In this document: positions 27,954 to 35,708 of the stretch, one piece after another
Numbering within the stretch: position 1 is the first letter of the stretch
How the letters are laid out: the number at the start of each line of letters is the position of its first letter
From: Terriglobia bacterium
GTDB lineage: Bacteria > Acidobacteriota > Terriglobia > Terriglobales > Acidobacteriaceae
Assembly: GCA_020073385.1 (NCBI GenBank)
Contig: JAIQFH010000032.1
Span: forward strand, 62,001-126,000
Direction of reading: 5' to 3'
Length of the DNA stretch: 64,000 nt
Position numbers and translations under genes: made by a program
The notes under the pieces: model-generated
What the model was told of the DNA's origin: nothing
What the model saw: the letters and a program-made list of their open reading frames with translations, nothing else
The model's database searches: none

Positions 27954-28030
27954 CCCCAGAAGGGGTTCAGAAAGCCCAAGAACTGCAACCGGACTTGATT
28001 TTGCTCGACATTAGGCTTCTATCTGCTTAA
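27953..28030 (+). pseudogene. Response-regulator receiver-domain scrap
   Basis: About 24 codons ending at TAA 28028-28030 read EGVQKAQELQPDLILLDIRL, which matches the segment of CheY-like receiver domains around the phospho-accepting Asp (PDLILLDI). Nothing before or after belongs to the domain. A relic in the sequence preceding the IS3 element. Confidence 0.6.
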
Positions 28031-28139
28031 TGGAATAAGAGCCGCTCTGACGTGCCCCCGTTTGCTGTACCACACCGAATGTTCGTCCTCGATTGATTTT
28101 TGGTTTCAGCGGGGATGAGGTCCGGAGCAGGGAACGGCG

Positions 28140-28143
28140 TTTG
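28140..28143. repeat. Target-site duplication TTTG, left copy
   Basis: Matches TTTG at 29672-29675 directly beyond the right inverted repeat of the IS3 element. Confidence 0.65.
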
Positions 28144-28207
28144 TGGAGTGAACCCCAAAAATGAGACAAGAGATTAAGGGGCCAATTACATTGAATGGAG
28201 GAGAGCA

Positions 28208-28582
28208 ATGTTTGTGCCCCGTCAACAGTATCCCCGCGAATTGAAAATCGCCACGATGCGCGAGCTGGACTCTGGGAAAAGCGTAGGGGAGGTGGCGCGC
28301 GCGTACCAAGTAAGTCCGAAACGGCTGGAGACCTGGCGAGGTGAGTGGCGCGCCCGAGGGGAACAGCAGGCATTTCCCGGGCATGCTGCACAATCCCAAC
28401 CGAAGGTGGATGGGCAGCGAATTCCCGAGCTGGAACGCAAAATCGGACAACAGGCGATGGAGATCGACTTTTTAAAAAAAGTCTTGCGGCGTTTCAGGGA
28501 GCAAGCCCTGCCCATCGTCGGCAATGGCGGCGTCGGATCTACGAAGAAATCCGGGAAGCGGCGAACGCGGAGGCCGCAGTGA
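28208..28582 (+). CDS. IS3-family transposase OrfA
   Basis: A 124-residue helix-turn-helix protein (Tnp_1/HTH_8-like): YPRELKIATMRELDSGKSVG, EVARAYQVSPKRLETWRGEW, then a leucine-zipper-like ERKIGQQAMEIDFLKKVL. It binds the element ends and pairs with OrfB. The C-terminal tail after residue about 92 is basic and probably only made when no frameshift occurs. Confidence 0.85.
   Translation: MFVPRQQYPRELKIATMRELDSGKSVGEVARAYQVSPKRLETWRGEWRARGEQQAFPGHAAQSQPKVDGQRIPELERKIGQQAMEIDFLKKVLRRFREQALPIVGNGGVGSTKKSGKRRTRRPQ
28474..28480 (+). other. Slippery heptamer for -1 programmed frameshifting (A7)
   Basis: Seven adenines followed by G sit where orfA (frame 2) and orfB (frame 1) overlap. Slipping back one base turns FLKKV into FLKKS and joins the two frames into the OrfAB transposase, as known for IS3 elements. 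Confidence 0.7.
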
Positions 28583-29412
28583 AACGGCTCTGCCTGGCGG
28601 CAGGAGTCAGTCGGGCCGGGTACTACCGTTTTCGGTGGCGCCATGAATCCAAGCCAGGGGACATGACTCTGCGGAACCAGATCCAGCACATTGCGCTACG
28701 CTGGCCAGCGTACGGTTATCGTCGAGTGCATGCCGAGCTGATCCGGCAGGGCTGGAAGATCAATCACAAACGCGTTCTGCGTCTGATGCGTAGCGACAAC
28801 TTGCTTTGTGTGCGGCGGCGGAAGTTCCTCTTCACCACGGACTCGCGACACGGTTTGCCGATCTATCCCAACTTAGTCGAGGGCCTGGTTGTCACCAGTA
28901 TCGATCAGTTGTGGGTGGCCGATATTACTTACATCCGCCTGCAAGTTGAGTTTGTTTATCTGGCCGTTCTGATGGATGCGTTCTCGCGGCGCTGTCTGGG
29001 CTGGGCATTGCGGCGAAGCTTGGAAGCGGCTCTAGCGCTGGAAGCTCTACACATGGCGCTGCGGCGTCGCAGGCCGAAACCGGGGCTGGTGCATCACTCT
29101 GATCGCGGCGTGCAGTACGCTTCCCTGGACTATGCTGCAGAACTCCAACAACACGGCTTCCGCATCAGCATGCGCCGCATCGCCTCCCCCTATGACAATG
29201 CGCAGGCGGAGAGCTTTATCAAAACTTTGAAATGCGAGGAAGTTTATCGCACGGAATATCGCAGCCTGGAAGATGCACGGGCTTCGATTGGCGAGTTCCT
29301 GGAGAAAATCTACAACCGCGAGCGCCTGCACTCGGCGCTCGGTTATCGTCCGCCACAGGAGTTCGAGCGCCACCTGCGGCGCGCCCAAGCTGTGCGGAGA
29401 GGACAGGCATGA
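28480..29412 (+). CDS. IS3-family transposase OrfB (DDE integrase core)
   Basis: Read after the -1 frameshift, about 310 residues. An HTH_21-like start region (VKRLCLAAGVSRAGYYRF, YGYRRVHAELIRQGW) precedes the rve integrase core with the DDE residues in LWVADITYIRL, HHSDRGVQYAS and DNAQAESFIKTLKCEE. It ends ...YNRERLHSALGYRPPQEFE, typical for the family. No independent start with a good ribosome site was seen, consistent with expression as OrfAB. Confidence 0.88.
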   Translation, partial: SLAAFQGASPAHRRQWRRRIYEEIREAANAEAAVKRLCLAAGVSRAGYYRFRWRHESKPGDMTLRNQIQHIALRWPAYGYRRVHAELIRQGWKINHKRVLRLMRSDNLLCVRRRKFLFTTDSRHGLPIYPNLVEGLVVTSIDQLWVADITYIRLQVEFVYLAVLMDAFSRRCLGWALRRSLEAALALEALHMALRRRRPKPGLVHHSDRGVQYASLDYAAELQQHGFRISMRRIASPYDNAQAESFIKTLKCEEVYRTEYRSLEDARASIGEFLEKIYNRERLHSALGYRPPQEFERHLRRAQAVRRGQA

Positions 29413-29460
29413 GTTTTCTGAGGCATGGGGAATCTATCGATCCGATGAACGTTTTATTCC

Positions 29461-29491
29461 ACTGGGAGCAAGCATTTGGCTCACTCCCAGT
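29461..29491 (+). terminator. Hairpin at the end of the IS3 element
   Basis: ACTGGGAG (29461-29468) pairs with CTCCCAGT (29484-29491) within the IS, downstream of orfB. It could stop transcription leaving the transposase gene; no T-run follows. Confidence 0.35.
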
Positions 29492-29710
29492 GCTCATCGG
29501 CCTCGATGAGTTCCAGCCGGCTATTCCTTGGCAGGTTGCTCTCCAGCAGAGCCTGCCTCCGCTTCGCCGACCGTGTACGATTCTCCAAAACAAAACCTCG
29601 CCGTACAATGATCTTTCAGCGAACGGCAACAACCCCCTTAACTCCGTGTCTCAGCACACGGGTGCACTCCATTTGAGTCCCCTGCTCTGGCAGCCTTGTA
29701 CTAGCATTCC

Positions 29711-29887
29711 TCATGCCCGCATCTCCGCTGCTTTCCTAGCAAACTCTGCTGGCGGCAAGTAGTTCAACGAACTGTGTGGGCGTTGTTGGTTGTAATCCTG
29801 CCGCCAAGTTTCGATCTTTCGCCGTGCGTCGCTGAGACTCGTGAACCAGTTCGCATTTAGACATTCGTCGCGCAGTCGGCGAGTGCG
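29711..29887 (-). pseudogene. IS3-family OrfB, C-terminal remnant (different element)
   Basis: The minus strand reads RLRDECLNANWFTSLSDARR, then KIETWRQDYNQQRPHSSLNY, LPPAEFARKAAEMRA and TGA (complement of 29711-29713). This is the last about 55 residues of an IS3 OrfB with the catalytic Glu region cut off. Its sequence differs from the complete IS next to it, so it is an older insertion relic. Confidence 0.75.
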
Positions 29888-29902
29888 GCTCAGCGGTAGC
29901 GG

Positions 29903-30106
29903 CGGAGCATCGCGGAGAAGCGGCGGATTGTCGAAGAGACGCTGTCACCGGGCGCATCGGTAGCCCGGGTGGCACGAGCACACGGGATCAACGCTAATCA
30001 GGTGTTTGGCTGGCGCCGGCTTTACTTGAGCGGAAGACTCGGGTAGCAGAAGGCGACGATGAAGTTGCTACCCGTGCGGGTGAGTGAAAGCTTGCCGCCA
30101 GCCACC
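29903..30106 (+). pseudogene. IS66-type OrfA/TnpA-like remnant with in-frame stop
   Basis: The frame reads EKRRIVEETLSPGASVARVA, RAHGINANQVFGWRRLYLSG, RLG, then a TAG (30044-30046), then continues in the same frame MKLLPVRVSESLPPA. This is the HTH region and downstream LLPVRV motif of IS66 accessory proteins. No start codon and a premature stop, so non-functional. Confidence 0.65.
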
Positions 30107-30342
30107 ACCCATGGCAGTAGGGCGGTTCGGCTTCGATCGAGGTTGCGAACCCACCGTGCGGTAGGCGACGCGCAAGGGTCTATGCTGCTTTCCGGCCCTC
30201 CCCAACTTTCTTGGCTATTTCCGGGTCGAGGAAGACCGGAACGTGTGGGCTCTTCAGGGCGGATTTCGTGCATGGCAGAGTGCTGGATTACCAGTTGAGT
30301 CAAAACGACAGGCGGCTCAATGTGTTCCCCTTTTAGTCGTCT

Positions 30343-30609
30343 TCACTGCGCATACCAATCTGAATGCGGCGACCAGCCGCCACACTTGAGGCACTGGGTC
30401 GAGGTCCATGGGTGAAGGCATGCAGGGCATACCCCGCCCGTGTCGAATGTGTTCCACAGGTGCCCACAGGAGCAAGACCAGAGGTCTTCCCTGCGAGGCG
30501 ACCAGCTACAGAGTGGGCAGCGGATGCGTGAGCCGGAAGGATCGTGGATCTTCTCGTCCTCAAGCTCACGGTCTGGAACGATAACAGGATTGTCGGCGAC
30601 CCGACTCAT
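30343..30609 (-). CDS. Small zinc-ribbon protein (88 aa)
   Basis: Started at ATG 30607-30609 because GGGAG lies 8 bases upstream; the frame also extends to 30708. The C-terminal half carries four Cys-x2-Cys or Cys-x-Cys pairs: RCPLCSW, WSCSCGHLW, GVCPACLHPW and QCLKCGGWSPHSDWY, the arrangement of two zinc ribbons. I recognise this as a short protein type frequent in Acidobacteriota. No function known; DNA, RNA or protein binding is possible. Confidence 0.65.
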   Translation of the reverse strand: MSRVADNPVIVPDRELEDEKIHDPSGSRIRCPLCSWSPRREDLWSCSCGHLWNTFDTGGVCPACLHPWTSTQCLKCGGWSPHSDWYAQ

Positions 30610-30727
30610 GTTTGCTCCCGAAAAGTGCAGCCACGGCGAACCGATGTTTTGAATCTCAGTGATCGTATCCGTTATGCAAATTAGATCGTCAATCTCCTTG
30701 TGGAGCATCAGCCCGCGCCGTCGGCGG

Positions 30728-31264
30728 TTATCGCGGCGTGCTCTGGCCCTTCAAAATTCGAAGGACGGCAGCGATTGTGTTCCAACTACGTGTGGTCGCG
30801 GGAACGCTGTACAGCTTGTCGATCTTGCCGAGATAGCCGATGGTTTTCATGTGACGGCGGTACATGCCAAATACGAACTGGCCTTCGGAGGCCATCACGC
30901 GTACGAGCCACTGCCCCTCGGAGGGAAACGAAACTGGAAGCGATGCCCGGACGGCGCCAGCCTTCGAGAGAATACTCACGAAGCGGACAACATCCGGCGG
31001 GAAGGGCTGAGTCCCAAACGGATTCGCCATCTCCAAGCGCAGAAGGTCGCGCCCGTCGCACAACGCAACGTTCGTTTCGAATGGCAGCTTGCCCATCAAG
31101 GCAGCACGGAACTTTGTGCGCGACCCAGGCTTACGAACGACAAAGGTGCCCGCCGCGCCTACATTTACAACATCGTAGTCGCTCAGTTCCCGAGCGAGGA
31201 CACTGGGGCGAAAGGTTCGGTGTCCGCCAATATTGACGCCTCGGAGGAAGACGACGAGAGCCAT
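30728..31264 (-). CDS. DUF1697 family protein
   Basis: The start at ATG 31262-31264 gives 178 residues beginning MALVVFLRGVNIGGHRTFRP, the hallmark N-terminus of DUF1697 (LLRGINVGG...). A longer frame to 31318 adds a leader without family similarity. The second conserved region follows (DKLYSVPATTRSWNTIAAV, normally ...ATVRNWNTV...). Soluble cytoplasmic protein of unknown function. Confidence 0.82.
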   Translation of the reverse strand: MALVVFLRGVNIGGHRTFRPSVLARELSDYDVVNVGAAGTFVVRKPGSRTKFRAALMGKLPFETNVALCDGRDLLRLEMANPFGTQPFPPDVVRFVSILSKAGAVRASLPVSFPSEGQWLVRVMASEGQFVFGMYRRHMKTIGYLGKIDKLYSVPATTRSWNTIAAVLRILKGQSTPR

Positions 31265-31366
31265 GCTGGGATTATGAAGAAGAAAACCGTGCGGCGCCAC
31301 GACGGATTTGGTTTGCAACGCAGTCGAGTCATAGCGCAGGCTAGGCCACGATGGCCCTAGAACCTG

Positions 31367-31700
31367 TTACCGAAAAAGGTGCGGAGCTATGATGCTCAGG
31401 AATTCACTGGGACTGATGATCTTGGTGCCCTTCCAGAACGCGGGAAAGTGGCGTTGGTTGCCGGAAATCAAGTAGTCTGCACGAGCTGCGTCGGCGCATT
31501 CCAGGAACATGTTTATCAACAGCATTTACGGTGGCCTGCTCTAGGCCCGACGGCTTGACCGCAAGAGTACGATTTTCGATCAATTGCAGCAGTTGCCGGT
31601 ATGGTCCCCTGCGAATCTTGAGTTCGGGCCACACTGCGATCGCGGCATATTCCGCCAAAATTGCTTCCAAGAAATACCAGCGAGCAGGTCTAGTTAGCGC
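31367..31700 (-). pseudogene. PIN-domain (VapC/PIN_3-like) protein, frameshifted remnant
   Basis: The minus strand reads EAILAEYAAIAVWPELKIRR, GPYRQLLQLIENRTLAVKPS and, after a frame change near 31510-31530, MFLECADAARADYLISGNQR, HFPAFWKGTKIISPSEFL and stop TAA (complement of 31367-31369). The DNMFLECA.A..ADYL.(S/T)GN.RHFP pattern is the second half of PIN_3 ribonucleases, with the later catalytic acids. The first strand and first Asp are not recognisable. No antitoxin seen. Confidence 0.7.
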
Positions 31701-31987
31701 AAGCAAAACGCCGCTTCTTGCATTCGCTGAACCAATTCGCGGCGAGCTGGAACGGTCGTTGCCTCCCAACGAACGAATCCGGAACTGTGCCCTCGAGCGC
31801 GGAACGCGAGGCGGGGATCCGACTAAGTAACCTGAATCATGCGCCGCGCGACGAGTCAACGAAAACTGCTGAGGCTATTGGAACAGCTGCGGCCAAGGGC
31901 GGTGGTATGAACGCGCCGCTCAGTCATCTGGCAAAGTGACTCCGTTTGGTAAAATCGTGACTTCCATTTCCAATTCGCTATCCGGGG

Positions 31988-33016
31988 GTGATTCGATTGT
32001 CAAAGCAGCGAGTTCTGGTAACCGGCGGCGCCGGATTCATCGGCTCTGAAGTAGTTCGGCAGTTGGCGGTCCGTGGCTTCGATGTTCTCGTTGTCGACAA
32101 TCTGGTGAATGGAAAGCGTGAGAATCTTGAGGGCGTGCTGGCGAAGAACGTCGAGCTCATTGTCACGGACATCCGCGATAAAAGATCGATGACTTCGCTG
32201 TTCCGGGGCGTGGACGTCGTTTTCCATCTCGCTTGCCTCGGCGTGCGGCACTCCCTCCACTCACCGTTGGAAAATCAGGACGTCAATGCCACCGGTACGT
32301 TGGGGCTGTTGGAGATTGCCATGACGCAGGAGGTCAAACGGTTTGTGTACATCTCTACCTCCGAGGTATACGGAATGGTACATACAACGCCCATTGCAGA
32401 GGATCATTCGACGTTGCCCTATACGGTCTATGGCGCCTCCAAACTTGCGGGAAAAGCCTACGCACGTGCTTTCTGGCATGCCTTCGGCTTCCCCACGGTC
32501 GTAGTGCGTCCTTTCAATGCCTATGGACCCCGCTGCCATCACGAAGGCGATAGCGGAGAAGTGATTCCCAGATTTATGTTGCGATGTCTGGCGGGTCGGC
32601 CAATGGTTATCTTCGGCGATGGCAAACAGACTCGCGACTTCACATTCGTCAGCGACACAGCAGCCGGCATTCTCGCGGCTGGTCTCTCTGACGCATCGGT
32701 TGGACGCACTCTGAATTTGGGCAGCGAAAAAGAAATTGAGATCCAATCGTTAGCAAGAATGATCTCAGAAGTGCTCGGTCGTCCAGATTCACAGATCTTG
32801 TATACGGACCCTCGCCCTGGTGACGTTGTGCGGTTGCTCTCTAATAGTTCGAAAGCCAAGGAACTCCTGGACTTCAAAACAACAGTCAAGCTGCGCGATG
32901 GACTGGCTTGTCTGCGCGACTGGTACGCAACCCAGGGCGAGTCTCCTGAAGAACTCCTCGAGCGAGAAATCGAGCGTAATTGGGAAGTTCAGCATGTCCC
33001 AAGGAATGCGCCCTAA
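31988..33016 (+). CDS. NAD-dependent epimerase/dehydratase (UDP-glucose 4-epimerase-like, extended SDR)
   Basis: 342 residues from GTG 31988 (TTG 31997 with GGGGGTG upstream is an alternative). The Rossmann motif VTGGAGFIGSEVV is at about 10-22, STSEVYG carries the catalytic Ser region, and YTVYGASKLAGK supplies the Tyr-x3-Lys pair. The substrate domain has VVVRPFNAYGPR. It would interconvert or dehydrate nucleotide sugars for surface polysaccharide. No other glycan gene is nearby, so the exact reaction is open. Confidence 0.85.
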   Translation: MIRLSKQRVLVTGGAGFIGSEVVRQLAVRGFDVLVVDNLVNGKRENLEGVLAKNVELIVTDIRDKRSMTSLFRGVDVVFHLACLGVRHSLHSPLENQDVNATGTLGLLEIAMTQEVKRFVYISTSEVYGMVHTTPIAEDHSTLPYTVYGASKLAGKAYARAFWHAFGFPTVVVRPFNAYGPRCHHEGDSGEVIPRFMLRCLAGRPMVIFGDGKQTRDFTFVSDTAAGILAAGLSDASVGRTLNLGSEKEIEIQSLARMISEVLGRPDSQILYTDPRPGDVVRLLSNSSKAKELLDFKTTVKLRDGLACLRDWYATQGESPEELLEREIERNWEVQHVPRNAP

Positions 33017-33325
33017 GTACTGTGTCGGTTCCGCAACGGGCGGAGAGGAAGTGTTCAATTCCGCTGCGCGCGTGTGGAACTCGTGCTCTGTGCGCTGAGC
33101 CATTCACTGGAGCGTTTGCAGGAGCACGAACAGCCTGCGGAGAAGCGCTTACCCAGTTTGAATCCGTAACGCTAAACTCTCGCTCTCATCCTCGGGAAAG
33201 CAATGAGGACTCTTCGCAACCTGCTCGGGGTTGATGAGTGATGTTAGAAGTGGCAGAAGAGATCTGAAACTCCTACCATAGCGTCTGGGACCACCGCGAA
33301 AACTCTCGGGCCAGGCAGGTATCCA
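33017..33325. other. Intergenic stretch, nothing recognised
   Basis: About 309 bp between the epimerase and the transglutaminase-like gene. Short frames only; no hairpin terminator or convincing promoter. Confidence 0.5.
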
Positions 33326-34738
33326 ATGTGCATGCGAACGAGTCACGTACGCCCCTTTCAGAGGTGGCAGTGGGCAGGGAACGAAATTGTTCACAACACG
33401 ATCATTCCGGCTTCACGCACCGTCCCCGGAACGAAAAGAAAGTTCTATCCGATTGACATTCGGGAGTATCTGTCGACCGAAGACAACGCCGTCGTTCGCC
33501 AAACAGTGAAGGACATCATTGTCGGACTGCCTGCGGCGAGCCAAGTTTGGTTCAGTTCCAGTCTGGCAGGGTCATTTGACTTCCGCGCTGATACCGTCGT
33601 GGAATATGTCGGCAACAATCTTAGCTATCAACCGACTGGCCGTGATTTCGACGAATGGATGTTTCCTGATGAGACCTTGGCCCTCAAGGCGGGCGATTGC
33701 GAGGATCTGGCCTTCCTCTTGGCCGCTCTTCTCGAGGCCAGTGGCATCAGCAGCTACTGCATCCGAGTAGCGCTTGGCTCAGTCACTCGTCACGGACATG
33801 ATGGCAAGGTAAAAGCAACTGATCACGCATGGGTCGTATATCTGAATGAGTCCGGCACATGGGAGATTCTCGAGCCGCTCGCCATCGCCGGTAAGAAACA
33901 CAAGAAGCAACGGGCTGAGCCTTCGCAACCACTTCCCCATCCGCTCGACGAGATCGAATACATCCCCTACTTTGTATTCAACCGCACCCACCTTTGGCGC
34001 ATCCGTAGCTCGGACAAAACAGCCGAGCGTCCTCTAGCAGACTACCTCGGTAGTCGTAAGTTTTGGGTCGGGTTCAAGCCCCTGTTTGCCGTAAAGGTGC
34101 ATGAGGGTATTTACGACGAGGCCCTTCAGGGAATGCCCTCTGGCGATCTAAGAGCAATCAAGCGGGCCAGCTTGATTGCGGATGTCAATGTGCTTGCCTA
34201 TGATCCTCGGGACCATTTCGACTTCGCATATATTGCGGAGGGATGGAGTCGCGTGCAACAGCGCCTTGCAACCGGCAACCTGCAGGACTTCGCATACGCA
34301 CTGCATGCGGTCGCTGATTTCTACGCGCATACCGTTTATGCCGACCTAGGACAGAAGGACGCTACGGGGAACCTGGTTCCCTATGATCCCGCTAGCCCGG
34401 ATCTCGTCACAAGTCCGACCTACGATTTTTCACCGTATCAGCCACTGCCGGGATGCGCCGAATCCCTTGCGCAGGCCGCTGCGGACTGGAACGGAAAACT
34501 GATCAGCGGTCAGTGGTGGCGATGGTACAGCACCTTTCCGGACGAACTAAAGAACGGTCCCGGTTTCGCTCATCGAAGATGTCTGCCCGACCACGATGCA
34601 ATGGCCGTGGACAGCCCGACACCCGGCGCCGCACAAAGGCGGTATGCCGGGGCCGAATACACACGCCAGTTTCAACTGCGACGCACCGCAGCGGTTCAAC
34701 ACATTCGTCAGATCTACCAAACGTGGCGAAGACCGTAA
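33326..34738 (+). CDS. Transglutaminase-like cysteine peptidase fused to a Het-C/phospholipase-C-like helical domain
   Basis: 470 residues, no signal peptide. Residues about 50-190 form a transglutaminase-like core: LKAGDCEDLAFLLAALLEAS (Cys125), KATDHAWVVYL (His168) and WEILEPL (Glu183) supply a plausible triad. Residues about 285-345 contain DPRDHFDFAYI and YALHAVADFYAHTVYADLG, whose HxxxDFxAH pattern resembles the metal-binding helices of Het-C/zinc-dependent phospholipase C proteins. I do not know this combination as a described family. Could be a toxin-like effector or a processing enzyme. Stands alone. Confidence 0.55.
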   Translation: MCMRTSHVRPFQRWQWAGNEIVHNTIIPASRTVPGTKRKFYPIDIREYLSTEDNAVVRQTVKDIIVGLPAASQVWFSSSLAGSFDFRADTVVEYVGNNLSYQPTGRDFDEWMFPDETLALKAGDCEDLAFLLAALLEASGISSYCIRVALGSVTRHGHDGKVKATDHAWVVYLNESGTWEILEPLAIAGKKHKKQRAEPSQPLPHPLDEIEYIPYFVFNRTHLWRIRSSDKTAERPLADYLGSRKFWVGFKPLFAVKVHEGIYDEALQGMPSGDLRAIKRASLIADVNVLAYDPRDHFDFAYIAEGWSRVQQRLATGNLQDFAYALHAVADFYAHTVYADLGQKDATGNLVPYDPASPDLVTSPTYDFSPYQPLPGCAESLAQAAADWNGKLISGQWWRWYSTFPDELKNGPGFAHRRCLPDHDAMAVDSPTPGAAQRRYAGAEYTRQFQLRRTAAVQHIRQIYQTWRRP

Positions 34739-34748
34739 AGCCGCTTGT

Positions 34749-34771
34749 TCTAGAAAGTGTGCCTTTCTAGA
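34749..34771. terminator. Bidirectional hairpin between convergent genes
   Basis: TCTAGAAAG-TGTGC-CTTTCTAGA is a perfect 9-bp stem with a 5-base loop, placed between the stop at 34738 (+) and the stop at 34795 (-). Likely a shared terminator although no long T-run follows. Confidence 0.45.
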
Positions 34772-34794
34772 TCGTGCTGATTGCAACTATTCAC

Positions 34795-35556
34795 CTATGA
34801 TTTCTTCCTCATCGCCAACTGCTCCACCATACGGTGCAGAGCAGCTTGTGTCTCCTGATTCCACCACAAGGAACTGACCTCTGCCAACTCGTGATCAATG
34901 TCCCGTGCGAATTCCCCGACCAAATCGGCCCGAGCTTGTCTGCGAGTCAGGGTCGTCGCGACCTGAGGAAGCGCAAGCAGATCCTGGCACCACTTTAGCG
35001 CCCGGCCCATAACTTGCTCCGCAGGGACCACCTCGTCCACCAACCCCAAGGCCGCTGCGTGAGCTGGAGATACCAGCAGGCCGGTCACCGCTAGCCGCTC
35101 TGCTTGACGGGCACCGACCAGACGTCGCAACGCTGAGAAAATCACCGGCGGTAGAGGCAATCCCACCTGCACCTCGCTCAGGCCGATCTTTGAATCCCCC
35201 TCCGCTGCGACTCGCCAGTCACAGAAAAGAGCCAGCACTGTCCCACCCGCTGGAGCGTGTCCTGTAATTGCGGCAGCAATAGGAATGGGCGAGGAGGCGA
35301 GAGCTTTCATCAACTCATAAAAGTCACGCCAGACGGCGTCCATCGCCGGCCGATCGAGCTTTAGCAGCACCGGCACGTCGAGTCCGGCCGAGAACATCCC
35401 AGGTGACCCTGAAAGCACCAGAGCGCGCTTACCTTCCCGTGGAGCCACTTGCACCGCGCGCAAGAGTGTTGCGATCAACTCAGGCGACAACGCGTTCACC
35501 GGTGGCCGATTCAGACGCAGTTCCCTAACCTCTCCATGCTCGAAAGTAAGAATCAT
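34795..35556 (-). CDS. Enoyl-CoA hydratase/isomerase (ECI-like)
   Basis: 253 residues from ATG 35554-35556; the frame continues to 35751 but that part has no family similarity and overlaps the divergent gene. Crotonase features: oxyanion-hole segment SGSPGMFSAGLD (about 52-63) and GHAPAGGTVLALFCDWRVA (about 99-117), then KIGLSEVQVGLPLPP with the candidate catalytic Glu. The HAPAGG and IGLSEVQ wording resembles delta3-delta2-enoyl-CoA isomerases of beta-oxidation. No fatty-acid genes are adjacent. Confidence 0.82.
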   Translation of the reverse strand: MILTFEHGEVRELRLNRPPVNALSPELIATLLRAVQVAPREGKRALVLSGSPGMFSAGLDVPVLLKLDRPAMDAVWRDFYELMKALASSPIPIAAAITGHAPAGGTVLALFCDWRVAAEGDSKIGLSEVQVGLPLPPVIFSALRRLVGARQAERLAVTGLLVSPAHAAALGLVDEVVPAEQVMGRALKWCQDLLALPQVATTLTRRQARADLVGEFARDIDHELAEVSSLWWNQETQAALHRMVEQLAMRKKS

Positions 35557-35708
35557 CCATAAAGAATAAACAGCAATGCATGAAAAAATACAGAGAGTTC
35601 TCGGGAGCGTTGCGTCAAGTGTGGGTAGACGGGAGTTTTGAGAACTTGAGGAAGCGCAGGGAGTATCATGCAAATAACCAATGAAGCCGATCAAAATGGA
35701 GTGTAGCA

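Larger units (their letters stand above)
28144..29671 (+). mobile_element. IS3-family insertion sequence, complete (about 1528 bp)
   Basis: Imperfect terminal inverted repeats: left TGGAGTGAACCCCAAAAATG (28144-28163), continued by AGACAAGAGATTAAGG, and right end whose complement reads TGGAGTGCACCCGTGTGCTG, continued by AGACACGGAGTTAAGG. The sequence TTTG flanks both ends (28140-28143 and 29672-29675), a 4-bp target duplication. It contains orfA, a frameshift site and orfB with an intact DDE triad. Size and organisation fit the IS3 family. All frames are open, so it may be active. Confidence 0.82.
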
